Positions 1 to 8,530 of a stretch of DNA of 64,000 nucleotides are shown here, one piece after another; position 1 is the stretch's first letter; each line of letters opens with the position of its first letter. Source of the DNA: an uncultured Flaviramulus sp. (GTDB taxonomy: Bacteria > Bacteroidota > Bacteroidia > Flavobacteriales > Flavobacteriaceae); NCBI GenBank assembly GCA_947495125.1, contig CANLXL010000002.1:558001-622000 (forward strand), in the 5' to 3' direction. A program made the position numbers and the translations under genes. The notes beneath the pieces are model-generated. The model did not search any database. It worked only from the letters and a program-made list of their open reading frames with translations, and was not told the DNA's origin.

Positions 1-1191
1 CCGTATTGTGAAAGTTTATGTACGTTTTGTGGTTGTAATAAACGTATAACTAAGCGGCACGATGTTGAATCTCCTTATATCAATGCCGTTTTAAAAGAGT
101 GGCGCCTGTATTTGGAATTGCTTGAAGACAAACCCATTATTAGTGAATTACATTTGGGCGGAGGGACACCAACATTTTTTAGCCCGGAAAATCTAAAACG
201 ATTAGTTGACGGCATTCTAAGATATTCAAAGTTAGCCGATAACTACGAGTTTAGTTTTGAAGGACATCCTAACAATACGACCAGAGCGCATTTACAAGCA
301 CTCTACGATGTTGGCTTTAGACGGGTGAGCTATGGGGTGCAAGATTATAATGAAACGGTACAGAAAGCGATTCATAGGATTCAGCCTTTTGAACATGTAA
401 AACGTGCAACGGATTTGGCGAGAGAGATCGGTTATACTTCTGTAGGGCATGATATTATTTTTGGCTTGCCATTTCAAACTTTAGAGCACGTGAAGGAAAC
501 CATATTGAAAACGAAAGCCTTGCTTCCTGATCGTTTAGCCTTTTATAGCTATGCTCATGTACCATGGATAAAAGGAAATGGACAACGTGGCTTTAAAGAC
601 AGTGATTTACCTACTGCTGCGCTAAAACGACAACAGTATGAATTGGGAAAGGAACTTCTTGCTGAAGTTGGTTACAGCGAAATTGGAATGGATCATTTCG
701 CATTAGCCACAGATAGCCTTTATCAGTCTATGGTTGGGGGAAGTTTACACCGAAATTTTATGGGATATACGGCGTCAAAAACGCAAGCGATGATTGGTTT
801 AGGAGTGTCTTCTATTAGCGATAGTTGGTATGGTTTTTCTCAAAATGTAAAAGGAATTGAATCCTATTATGGCCTTTTAAAGGACAATATTTTACCGGTG
901 TACAGAGGACATATTTTAAGTGAAGAAGATTTAATCATAAGACAGCACATCCTAAATTTGATGTGTCGTTTTAAGACCTCCTGGACAAAAGAGTATTTGT
1001 ATTTTGAAGAGCTTCCGGAAGTCATTGCACGGTTAAAAGAAATGGAAACCGATGGATTACTCAATTTAAGTTTAAATCGCATAGAGGTGACTAAAAAAGG
1101 CCGGCCTTTTGTTAGAAATATATGTATGGCCTTCGATTTATTATTGCAACGAAAACAACCTGACATGCAGTTGTTTTCCATGACCGTTTAG
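1..1191 (+). CDS. hemN: Oxygen-independent coproporphyrinogen III oxidase-like radical SAM protein (5' end missing)
   Basis: The reading frame is open from base 1, so the start lies outside the window; 396 residues are visible. The first visible residues hold the HemN-type cluster C-x3-C-x-F-C-x-C (visible residues 3-12), which binds the radical-SAM [4Fe-4S] cluster. It is followed by LHLGGGTPTF (SAM binding) and by the HemN-family stretches SFEGHPNN and GHDIIFGLPFQT. The family decarboxylates coproporphyrinogen III without oxygen in haem synthesis, in the cytoplasm. A cbb3 oxidase locus and an FNR-type regulator lie downstream, which fits a low-oxygen haem supply. The C-terminal HemN domain is present, so the end is complete. 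Some HemN-like proteins are haem chaperones (HemW); the extended Cys motif with the fourth Cys favours true HemN. Confidence 0.9.
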   Translation, partial: PYCESLCTFCGCNKRITKRHDVESPYINAVLKEWRLYLELLEDKPIISELHLGGGTPTFFSPENLKRLVDGILRYSKLADNYEFSFEGHPNNTTRAHLQALYDVGFRRVSYGVQDYNETVQKAIHRIQPFEHVKRATDLAREIGYTSVGHDIIFGLPFQTLEHVKETILKTKALLPDRLAFYSYAHVPWIKGNGQRGFKDSDLPTAALKRQQYELGKELLAEVGYSEIGMDHFALATDSLYQSMVGGSLHRNFMGYTASKTQAMIGLGVSSISDSWYGFSQNVKGIESYYGLLKDNILPVYRGHILSEEDLIIRQHILNLMCRFKTSWTKEYLYFEELPEVIARLKEMETDGLLNLSLNRIEVTKKGRPFVRNICMAFDLLLQRKQPDMQLFSMTV

Positions 1192-1252
1192 TTGAAAAAG
1201 AAATCGGTTAAATGGTCAATATAACGAGTATAAAAATCTAAATATAATAACC

Positions 1253-2086
1253 ATGGAAAGAATCATTGTACCTGTAGATTTTTCTGAATATTCAGAGTAT
1301 GCTTTAAGAACGGCAGCTCAATTAGCGAAGCGTAATACCGCTGAAATTTTCGCCATTCATATGTTAGAATTGTCTGATGCTATCCTAACAAGTGTGGGAG
1401 AACCTTATGAGCCTCAGGCAGTATTCTATTTAAAATTGGCAGAAAAGAAGTTTAAAAAATTCTTAAACAAACCTTATTTAAAAGATGTAAAAGTGACACC
1501 CATTGTTAAACATTTTAAAGTGTTTAGTGAAATCAATGAAGTCGCTAAGAAACACAAAGCAGACCTTATTGTAATGGGCTCTCATGGCACTAGCGGATTT
1601 AAAGAGCTTTTTATTGGGTCGAATACAGAACGTGTAGTTCGGCATGCTGATATACCCGTCATGGTGATTAAGAATAATATACCACAATTGGACTTTAAAG
1701 ATGTGCTCTTTGCTTGTGATTTTTCAGAAGAGGCCATAAAAGCATACAATGATGCTGTTAACATGTTTGACAAAATGGGATCAAAACTTTATATGGTTTA
1801 TGTGAATTTACCCAATGATAGGTTTAAAAGCTCGATTGAAATTGAGAAGTGTGTGGTGAACTTTTTTACAAAAGCTGATGGGCATTTAGATAGAATGAAA
1901 GATGTACACTATGTGTCGGACTATACGGTTGAAGATGGGATATTGAATTTTTCAAATAAAATAGGCGCCGATTTGATTGTTGTTCCAACTCACGGAAAAA
2001 AAGGGTTGGCTCATTTTTTCCAGGGTAGCGTTGGTGAAGATGTTGCAAACCATTCAACATTGCCGGTAATGACCTTTAAAATATAA
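1253..2086 (+). CDS. Universal stress protein, tandem UspA domains
   Basis: A 277-residue protein with two UspA domains (about 1-140 and 147-277). Each has an ATP-binding-type glycine loop: GSHGTSG near residues 109-115 followed by GS at 122-123, and THGKKG near 246-251 followed by GS at 258-259. It starts MERIIVPVDFSE, a classic Usp beta-1. No signal peptide is seen, so it should be cytoplasmic. It lies 61 bases after hemN on the same strand and may be co-transcribed. Tandem Usp proteins are often induced under low oxygen or starvation, which suits this locus, but the sequence shows no specific operator here. It converges on the TolC-like gene, with 10 bases between stops. Confidence 0.9.
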   Translation: MERIIVPVDFSEYSEYALRTAAQLAKRNTAEIFAIHMLELSDAILTSVGEPYEPQAVFYLKLAEKKFKKFLNKPYLKDVKVTPIVKHFKVFSEINEVAKKHKADLIVMGSHGTSGFKELFIGSNTERVVRHADIPVMVIKNNIPQLDFKDVLFACDFSEEAIKAYNDAVNMFDKMGSKLYMVYVNLPNDRFKSSIEIEKCVVNFFTKADGHLDRMKDVHYVSDYTVEDGILNFSNKIGADLIVVPTHGKKGLAHFFQGSVGEDVANHSTLPVMTFKI

Positions 2087-2096
2087 TTCTAATATT

Positions 2097-3497
2097 TTAA
2101 TTGATATCTGCATCGAAAACGGCGAGTACGTTATATAAACCAGCTCTGGTATTAAAGAGATTGTTTTCGGTTTCAATGGCTTTAAGTTTTGCATCAATGA
2201 GTTTAGATTCTCTGGAGTTGACCAAAAACAAGGAGCTTTCACCCAAAAAGAATTTGCGCTCTTCCGCGGTAAGCATTTTAGTATAATCGCTTATAATGGT
2301 TTGATTATAATCATACTGTAAGGTATAAGAATTCAGCTCTTGCTGTGTAGCATCAATCTTATTCTTCAAACTAACCTCGGTTTGCTGTATTTCAAATTTT
2401 GTATTCTCAAGCTTGAGTTTTGCTAATTTTAAATCGCCGCGTTCCTTTCTTAAAAACAAGGGGAACTGAATGTACAAACCACTTTTATATGCCGAAGTAT
2501 TAAAAGTTGGTAACACTTCTGGAGTTTGTGATAAAAAATTGTATTGTAAATCTACCGTTGGTAGCAGATTATTCCGTTTTAATCGTTTTTCAATAGTTAA
2601 GCTTTCGAACTTATAACTTAAGGATTGCATTTTGGGGTGTTCACTTATATTGAGATTCTCAAGGTCTAATAAAGGCCTTATTAAAACAGCATCAATAGCC
2701 TCGAAGGTGTTTGTGTCAGGAATAATGCCGGTTTTGATCTCTACCGGTGTGTTGCTATTTAACCATAGATAATTTGATAGTTCTAATGAAGCCTTAATGA
2801 ATTTTATTTTTGACTTTTCAAGGTTTAATCTTCGGTTATTTAAAGTGATTCTCGCTTCTAAAGTGTCAATTGCCGGTTTATCTCCAACTTCATAACTCTT
2901 TTTTATCCCGTTAAAACGAATTTCAGCATTGGTCAAAAAATCTTGATAAACTTGTCTCTCATTATAGGTTCTCAACCATTTAAAATAAGTTGTTGTGGCA
3001 TTGTAAATAATATCATTAACTAACAATTGCCTGTCGGCTTGTGCCTGCTTTATAAAGAGTTTGGATTGTTTTAGCATAGCCATCCGTTTATTCGTTAGTA
3101 GTCCTTTAGCAACAGATACCGAAATACCTGCACTGTATAAGCCGTCTAATGGGGTGTTTGCTTCAGGATTTAAGAAATCTCCGTTGTTTTCTTCAAAATT
3201 GGCTTTTAATTCAACACCGTACCATGTTGGAATTTTGAATGTTGCATTTAACTTATCGTAATATGCCGTGTTTTTGAACTTTTTTCGGGCATAATCGACT
3301 TCCAGCTTTGGATCAAAGGCTCCTCTGGCTTTCATTAGTTTGGCTTCACTTTCATTTATGGTCAGATTTGCCTGCTTTACCGTAGGATGAAAGGATTTGA
3401 CATAACCTAAATATTCTGTTAATGACAGTGTCGAATTCGTATTTTGAGCAAAGGCTAAGCTATGTATAAGTAATAGACATGATATTAATACCCTCAT
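2097..3497 (-). CDS. TolC-like outer membrane efflux protein
   Basis: A 466-residue protein with a signal peptide (about 1-17, ending SLAFAQ) and two long coiled-coil repeats typical of the OEP/TolC family, for example around residues 140-230 and 345-450. It should form the trimeric outer-membrane channel of a tripartite exporter. Its start overlaps the stop of the upstream HlyD-like gene by four bases (ATGA), so the two are translationally coupled. It is the last gene of the operon TetR, ABC, HlyD, TolC. The substrate is unknown. Confidence 0.87.
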   Translation of the reverse strand: MRVLISCLLLIHSLAFAQNTNSTLSLTEYLGYVKSFHPTVKQANLTINESEAKLMKARGAFDPKLEVDYARKKFKNTAYYDKLNATFKIPTWYGVELKANFEENNGDFLNPEANTPLDGLYSAGISVSVAKGLLTNKRMAMLKQSKLFIKQAQADRQLLVNDIIYNATTTYFKWLRTYNERQVYQDFLTNAEIRFNGIKKSYEVGDKPAIDTLEARITLNNRRLNLEKSKIKFIKASLELSNYLWLNSNTPVEIKTGIIPDTNTFEAIDAVLIRPLLDLENLNISEHPKMQSLSYKFESLTIEKRLKRNNLLPTVDLQYNFLSQTPEVLPTFNTSAYKSGLYIQFPLFLRKERGDLKLAKLKLENTKFEIQQTEVSLKNKIDATQQELNSYTLQYDYNQTIISDYTKMLTAEERKFFLGESSLFLVNSRESKLIDAKLKAIETENNLFNTRAGLYNVLAVFDADIN

Positions 3498-4852
3498 GAT
3501 TTATTCTTTTTAGAAACAGGTTTGGTGGTTTCCGGTTGATAATAGTTAGGAGGGAAGCTGTTTATTTGTCTCCAAAGTTCGAACCAGATAGGAACATCTT
3601 CCAACAAGGCAATAGTTTTGGCCCCGGAACCTACTCTAATGGCTTCGGGCCAATCGTGATCCTCTTTGTCCGGAGCGAGTAACACACGATATCTACCATT
3701 TTTGCTAATGAAATTTTCTATGGCAACAACTTTTGCGCCATAGGTTCCGTAGGATACATTAGGCCACCCGCTAAAAACAATGGCCGGCCATCCATCAAAC
3801 TGAACGCGTACTTTTTCCCCTATATGCAATAGAGGCAAATCTATTGGTTTTACAAATGTTTCTACCGCCAAATCGTATTGCGAAGGCATAATGCCAACTA
3901 AGGCTTCGCCTTCTTTAAAGGTAATGCCTAAACCTCCTTTTAGGGCTTTGTTGATATAGCCGCTTTGTGGTGCCGTTACATATAATAGACTATTCCTCTT
4001 TTTATAATTAGAATAAGCATTTTGTAGTTTGGAAACCTGTGCCTTTGTGTCAAATTGACCGGATTGCGCCGTAAACATATTACTTTGGGCTTTTGAAATC
4101 TTATCCGTGTACGAAGCCTGAGTGCGCGAAAATTCTAACGTGGCATTAATAACTGCATTTTTACTAGCCAAATATTTGTTTCCCTGAGAAATAAACTTAG
4201 CCTGTACCTCTTGAAGTTTGAGGCGTTTTTCCTCGACGTCTCTAATGGCTTTTAGGCCCTCTTCTTGTAGGGTTTTGGTTCTTTGATATTGACGGTCGGC
4301 AATGCTTAAGTTTGTTTTGGCTGCTTCCAGATCTATACTATCACTTTGTACTTTTAGCTTAGACTGGACAAGTTTATTTCTGGTTTGCTCTAATTTTAAA
4401 CCGCGCTCTTTTTTTAGGGCATCGACCTGTCGGTTTAAAGCTTCAACTTTACCTTGATAGGCATCAACCGAAGAGGTTTTAGCGTCAATTTGATTGCCGG
4501 TTCTTTCAACCAGTCTATCATCGAAATAGTCACTTTTAGTTTCAGAGATTCTTAATATTGTATCGTTTTTTTTCACAAAATCTCCTTCATTCACATACCA
4601 GGCTTCTATACGTCCTGGTATTTGAGATTGAATGGTTTGCGGACGTTGATCGGGTTTTAAAGTTGTAACCAATCCGCTTCCTGTAATATTTTGAGTCCAT
4701 GGCAAAAAGAGTACAATGATTCCAATTAGGGCTGCAGCCAGTAAAAATCTATTGAAAAACTTGTAATATGATTTATTAAAGGTTTTTTTACCGGATTTGA
4801 AACTTGAAAGGTCCACTTTTTTATTTAAGGTGTTATGAGAAATATTGAGCAT
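3494..4852 (-). CDS. HlyD-family membrane fusion protein
   Basis: A 452-residue periplasmic adaptor with a short cytoplasmic N terminus and one membrane segment at about residues 33-50. A lipoyl/barrel-sandwich half follows (SQIPGRIEAWYVNEGDFVKKND, about 80-100), then a long coiled-coil hairpin (about 120-290, rich in Q, K and L), then the second lipoyl half (APQSGYINKAL) and a beta-barrel domain. This layout is that of adaptors in type I secretion-like systems. The gene is two bases downstream of the ABC gene and overlaps the TolC gene. It presumably links the inner-membrane ABC protein to the TolC-like channel. Confidence 0.87.
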   Translation of the reverse strand: MLNISHNTLNKKVDLSSFKSGKKTFNKSYYKFFNRFLLAAALIGIIVLFLPWTQNITGSGLVTTLKPDQRPQTIQSQIPGRIEAWYVNEGDFVKKNDTILRISETKSDYFDDRLVERTGNQIDAKTSSVDAYQGKVEALNRQVDALKKERGLKLEQTRNKLVQSKLKVQSDSIDLEAAKTNLSIADRQYQRTKTLQEEGLKAIRDVEEKRLKLQEVQAKFISQGNKYLASKNAVINATLEFSRTQASYTDKISKAQSNMFTAQSGQFDTKAQVSKLQNAYSNYKKRNSLLYVTAPQSGYINKALKGGLGITFKEGEALVGIMPSQYDLAVETFVKPIDLPLLHIGEKVRVQFDGWPAIVFSGWPNVSYGTYGAKVVAIENFISKNGRYRVLLAPDKEDHDWPEAIRVGSGAKTIALLEDVPIWFELWRQINSFPPNYYQPETTKPVSKKNKS

Positions 4853-4854
4853 AA

Positions 4855-6522
4855 CTATGTGGTTTTAGAGGTTATTTCGCCTTTTTCTAAGGTGATAATT
4901 TCTTTGCATTTACTTGTCCATGCTCCGCTACTACTTACTACGATTAACGCCCAGGGACTATCCGGATGCGTGAGATAATCTATAATAGCGTCAGTTTCCA
5001 ACGGATTAAACCTATCTAAAGCATCTTCAAGGATGATTACTTTTGGTTTTTTTAGAATGGCCCTTGCCAGTATCAATTTCTTAGATACGGTATGAGACAT
5101 TTGTTTTCCGTCCGGATATAGAATGGTTTGTAAACCCTCAGGTTGTTCCTTAATAAACGGTATGAGGCCAACTTTTCTTAGCACTTGAAAAATCTCATCA
5201 TCAGATATATTTTGATTCCCGAATGAGAGGTTCTCCTTAATGGTTCCTTCAAAAGGTGTTTCTTCGGTTAGAGATAGACCCAGTAATGACCTGTAGTGGT
5301 TTAAATTAACACTGCTGATTGCGAGATCATTAATATGAATACTTCCTGAGCTAGGTTCTATAACACCCGCAATAAGGCGTAATAAAGTGGATTTACCGGA
5401 ACCACTTTCCCCCTTTACAAGGATTCTACTCTTAGGGTTTATATTTAAAGAAATATTATTCAAAATAGGAGACACTCTATCCAAAACGTTGTAAGAAACG
5501 TTGTTTAATTCTATGGTCATTCCATTTTTAAGCGGTGATGTTTCCCCGTTATTGTTTTCCAAGCCTTTATCAACGATCTGGCCTAATTTTTCAATGGAAG
5601 TCAACACATCGTAAAAAGATTCTAAACCAACAATAAGCTTTTCAACCGATGCAATAACCAATAGAATGATAATTTCGGCCGCGACAAACTGACCAATATT
5701 CATCTCTTGATTTAACACTAAGGCTCCACCGATTAATAATAAACTTGCTGTTACAATAACTTTAAAGCTTATCATTTGTATAAACTGAATCATTAAGACT
5801 TTAAAATGACTTTCTCGGGATTTTAGATAATCACTTACCAGTTCATCGTTTTTTGTTACAGCTAAGCTTGTATTACCTGAAAGTTTAAAACTAACAATGG
5901 TTCTGGCAATTTCCTGAATCCAATGGGCAACCTTATATTTGTTTTTAGATTCTTGCAGGCTCGTTTCCAGGCCTCTTTTGGCGGTAAATTTGAATACTAT
6001 AAATATGAGTGCCAAAAGCAGAATACCAAAAATGATAAAGAAAGGATGATAGAAGGCTAGCAATAATAAAGCAAATAATACCTGAAGGATAGCCGAAGGG
6101 ACATCTATCAGTATTTTTGATAGGCCTTTCTGTATGGTTAATGTGTCAAAAAAGCGATTAGCCAATTCGGGCGGATAATAATTATGCAGTTCTGCCATTT
6201 TTATTTTTGGAAACCGATAGCTTAGCTCAAATGAAGCTCTTGTGAAAATACGTTGTTGTACGGTTTCAATGATGCGTAATTGCATGAGTTGTAAAGCGCC
6301 TGAAAAAGCCACCCCTAGAGTAACCAAAATAACCAGAACGACCCATGACGTTGAGATTTGTGCTCCTTGAATGAGGTTGATTATGGCTTGTATCCCTAAA
6401 GGTAAAGATAAGGCCACAATACCTGCGAATATGGCATAATAGAATATCTGCAGGATATCTCTTTTTTCTAACAGTAATAATCCAATAAAACGCTGCCATG
6501 GAGACATGTTTGGGGTATTCAT
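4855..6522 (-). CDS. ABC transporter, fused membrane and ATP-binding domains, degenerate ATPase motifs
   Basis: A 555-residue half transporter: six membrane segments within about residues 20-300, then a nucleotide-binding domain from about 335. Walker A is intact (GESGSGKST, about 371-379). The other motifs are not canonical. The Q-loop position reads GLSLTEETPF without Gln (about 415-424). The LSGGQ signature is replaced by MSHTVSKK (about 475-482). Walker B ends in ED instead of DE (about 495-500), and the H-loop His is replaced in VVSSSG (about 528-533). It may bind ATP but hydrolyse it poorly or unconventionally. No C39 peptidase domain is present. The operon context (HlyD, TolC, TetR) points to a tripartite exporter related to type I secretion. 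The substrate is unknown. Confidence 0.82.
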   Translation of the reverse strand: MNTPNMSPWQRFIGLLLLEKRDILQIFYYAIFAGIVALSLPLGIQAIINLIQGAQISTSWVVLVILVTLGVAFSGALQLMQLRIIETVQQRIFTRASFELSYRFPKIKMAELHNYYPPELANRFFDTLTIQKGLSKILIDVPSAILQVLFALLLLAFYHPFFIIFGILLLALIFIVFKFTAKRGLETSLQESKNKYKVAHWIQEIARTIVSFKLSGNTSLAVTKNDELVSDYLKSRESHFKVLMIQFIQMISFKVIVTASLLLIGGALVLNQEMNIGQFVAAEIIILLVIASVEKLIVGLESFYDVLTSIEKLGQIVDKGLENNNGETSPLKNGMTIELNNVSYNVLDRVSPILNNISLNINPKSRILVKGESGSGKSTLLRLIAGVIEPSSGSIHINDLAISSVNLNHYRSLLGLSLTEETPFEGTIKENLSFGNQNISDDEIFQVLRKVGLIPFIKEQPEGLQTILYPDGKQMSHTVSKKLILARAILKKPKVIILEDALDRFNPLETDAIIDYLTHPDSPWALIVVSSSGAWTSKCKEIITLEKGEITSKTT

Positions 6523-6525
6523 AGG

Positions 6526-7200
6526 CTATACTTTTATGTTGTTTAATACTAAGTTCACAAAGAAATCGTTGAGGCTTGCGTTGGAATTGCAATCGGTAAT
6601 AGATGAGAAATGATCTTTTAAGAAATGTTGATGCAAACTCCCATCGATAATGGTACTCGCTAAAGATGCCGCAAACTTATAATTCGGACTGGTATCAAGA
6701 ATCATATCTCTTAAGCGATGTACAACACGTTTATAAATAACAAAATATCCCTCCTTGTTTTCCTGATCGACTTCTTTGGTTAGGAATGATTTTGAATTTT
6801 CGTTAATTATAATTCTGTTTAAAACGATTTCATTGATATGTGAAATGCTAGCATCTTCTTCAATGGTTCTTGAAACAATATTAATAGCTTGTTTTAACTT
6901 TTCTGTTTTGTCCGAAATACTGTAAGTTTCAATAACCAGGCGATATTCCATCCATGCCCAATACCAGGAAGATAGATAAAGAAGTAGTTTGTGCTTACTT
7001 TCAAAATAACGGTATATAGAGCTTTCATTAGAATTAATTAAAGTTCCTAACTTCTTAAATGTAAAATTCTCAAAACCAATCTCGTCGATTAAAACAATAC
7101 TGTTTTGCACAATTCTTTTACCTAAATCGGAAGACTCGGGGTCTTTGATATAAATTTTTTCAGGGACAGAAAGTTTTAAATTTGATAGTAAATTTTTCAT
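6526..7200 (-). CDS. TetR-family transcriptional regulator
   Basis: A 224-residue protein when started at the ATG at 7198-7200 (MKNLLSNLKL). A longer frame to 7263 adds only a hydrophobic AT-rich stretch that contains the promoter, so I reject it. The N-terminal helix-turn-helix covers about residues 30-75 and includes FTFKKLGTLINSNESSIYRYF, a typical TetR turn and recognition helix. The C-terminal part would bind a ligand and dimerise. It is the first gene of the exporter operon, three bases before the ABC gene, and probably represses its own operon through the palindrome at 7225-7241. Confidence 0.85.
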   Translation of the reverse strand: MKNLLSNLKLSVPEKIYIKDPESSDLGKRIVQNSIVLIDEIGFENFTFKKLGTLINSNESSIYRYFESKHKLLLYLSSWYWAWMEYRLVIETYSISDKTEKLKQAINIVSRTIEEDASISHINEIVLNRIIINENSKSFLTKEVDQENKEGYFVIYKRVVHRLRDMILDTSPNYKFAASLASTIIDGSLHQHFLKDHFSSITDCNSNASLNDFFVNLVLNNIKV

Positions 7201-7218
7201 ATCTAATTTATTTAGATG

Positions 7219-7241
7219 CAAATATAATAGTAATACTATTA
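7219..7241 (-). promoter_or_regulatory. TetR operon promoter with overlapping palindromic operator
   Basis: Read on the minus strand, TATATTTG (7219-7226) matches the Bacteroidetes -7 element TAnnTTTG and lies 18 bases before the TetR start. Directly upstream and overlapping by two bases is a perfect 17-base palindrome, TAATAGTAATACTATTA (7225-7241). A repressor bound there would cover the core promoter. Autorepression by the TetR protein is inferred from position. Confidence 0.55.
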
Positions 7242-7339
7242 ATATTAAGAATAAAGCTATCAATTTTATCGATTTGCAATCAGCAAATACTATGAGGAAT
7301 TATAAGCGTTTGGTAATTAGCAGATTATCGAATTCAAAT

Positions 7340-8041
7340 TTAATGACAATCTATGGTGTTGGAAACTAAATCATACACCGGAGCAGGCGAGAGGTAAGGA
7401 ATACCTAGCCCCAACCCGCGAAGTATAAATAAAGCACCAATAAACACAATGAAAACCGGTATGGCTTTTTGTATTTTTTGTCTTACAGTACCTTTTAAAA
7501 GATGACTAAAGTATATGACGGTTGTCATTAATGGGATAGTGCCCAATCCAAAAACCACCATGTAAAGACCGCCTTCTAGAGCATTGGCGCTCGCAATAGC
7601 ACCAAATAAAGCCATATAAACTAGTCCACAGGGTAAGAAGCCATTTAAGAAACCAATGGTTAAAAAGGTATCTGCTGTCTTTCGTTTTAATGCAGAACCT
7701 AATGCAGACTTTAGCTTTGATATTGAGGAGTAGATGGGTTTGGAAATCTGGTATTTGTTAAATACTTTGTCGGGTATAACGACAACCAAAATCATAAGAA
7801 TCCCAATAATAATGGTTAACTGTTGTTGAAATCCAAAAATGTATAAACTTTTACCGATTAGCCCAAAAACCAATCCAATTATACTATAAGCTAAAAGTCG
7901 GCCAATATGATATATGACAATTTGTGATACTTTTTTATAGGTATTTGTTCGATCCACCGGAAGCATAAAAGCAATAGGTCCACACATGCCAATGCAGTGA
8001 AAGCTTCCTAATAATCCTAAAACAAATGCTGAAAAAAGCAT
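7340..8041 (-). CDS. SafE/TauE-like membrane protein of the cbb3 oxidase locus
   Basis: A 233-residue polytopic membrane protein (about six segments) of the sulfite exporter TauE/SafE superfamily. It carries the motif HCIGMCGP near residues 15-22 and a second conserved stretch, NGFLPCGLVYMAL, near 130. The HC-x-GMCGP subgroup is regularly found next to cbb3 oxidase genes and is thought to help with metal (probably copper) or thiol handling during oxidase assembly. The exact role is not established. It is the last gene after ccoH, with two bases between them. Confidence 0.82.
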   Translation of the reverse strand: MLFSAFVLGLLGSFHCIGMCGPIAFMLPVDRTNTYKKVSQIVIYHIGRLLAYSIIGLVFGLIGKSLYIFGFQQQLTIIIGILMILVVVIPDKVFNKYQISKPIYSSISKLKSALGSALKRKTADTFLTIGFLNGFLPCGLVYMALFGAIASANALEGGLYMVVFGLGTIPLMTTVIYFSHLLKGTVRQKIQKAIPVFIVFIGALFILRGLGLGIPYLSPAPVYDLVSNTIDCH

Positions 8042-8043
8042 AT

Positions 8044-8490
8044 TTAATAATTTATAGATTCTTTATATAAATAAGATTTTCCGTTAAATTGCCAATCAAC
8101 CTTAATGTTCCAACGACCATCTACCAAACGTTTGTCAGGTATGAGCAAATAGGGATTAGACAATGAAATAGCAGTATCAAAGTCTAAATGTTTGTTAGAT
8201 GGTCTATATAGGAACACATTTCCGGTAATTTTTTTATAATCGATGTTGTCTGGAAAATTAATTATTAAACCTTCGTTGGTCTTTTTATACGTAATATTAT
8301 CGCTTAAACTTTTTGCGTTATTTAGTTTATCAATATCGTTTTGGTAAGCCAGTTCTTCAGCATAGTAATTTTCGGTTACGAGTTCATGAGTGAATCGATC
8401 GTCGGTACTCATAGTTATAATGAAATACATGATAAAAGAAATGAAACCTATAAAAGCTAGTATGATTCCTGTTCCCCAATTAATTTTCAT
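8044..8490 (-). CDS. ccoH: FixH/CcoH cbb3 oxidase assembly protein
   Basis: A 148-residue protein with one N-terminal membrane segment (about residues 7-27) and a periplasmic beta-rich domain. The sequence YYAEELAYQNDIDKL near residue 42 is the FixH family signature. FixH/CcoH is needed for assembly or stability of the cbb3 oxidase and works with the copper ATPase CcoI. It lies between ccoG and the SafE-like gene in the same direction. Length and topology are normal for the family. Confidence 0.88.
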   Translation of the reverse strand: MKINWGTGIILAFIGFISFIMYFIITMSTDDRFTHELVTENYYAEELAYQNDIDKLNNAKSLSDNITYKKTNEGLIINFPDNIDYKKITGNVFLYRPSNKHLDFDTAISLSNPYLLIPDKRLVDGRWNIKVDWQFNGKSYLYKESINY

Positions 8491-8530
8491 AATCTATATT
8501 TTTTTAATCCCGAACATATTTTCAGGATGT

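Noticed and set aside
7201-7263. Longer TetR reading frame with a hydrophobic N terminus
   Set aside because: The extra 21 residues are encoded by the AT-rich promoter and operator region; the family starts after it.
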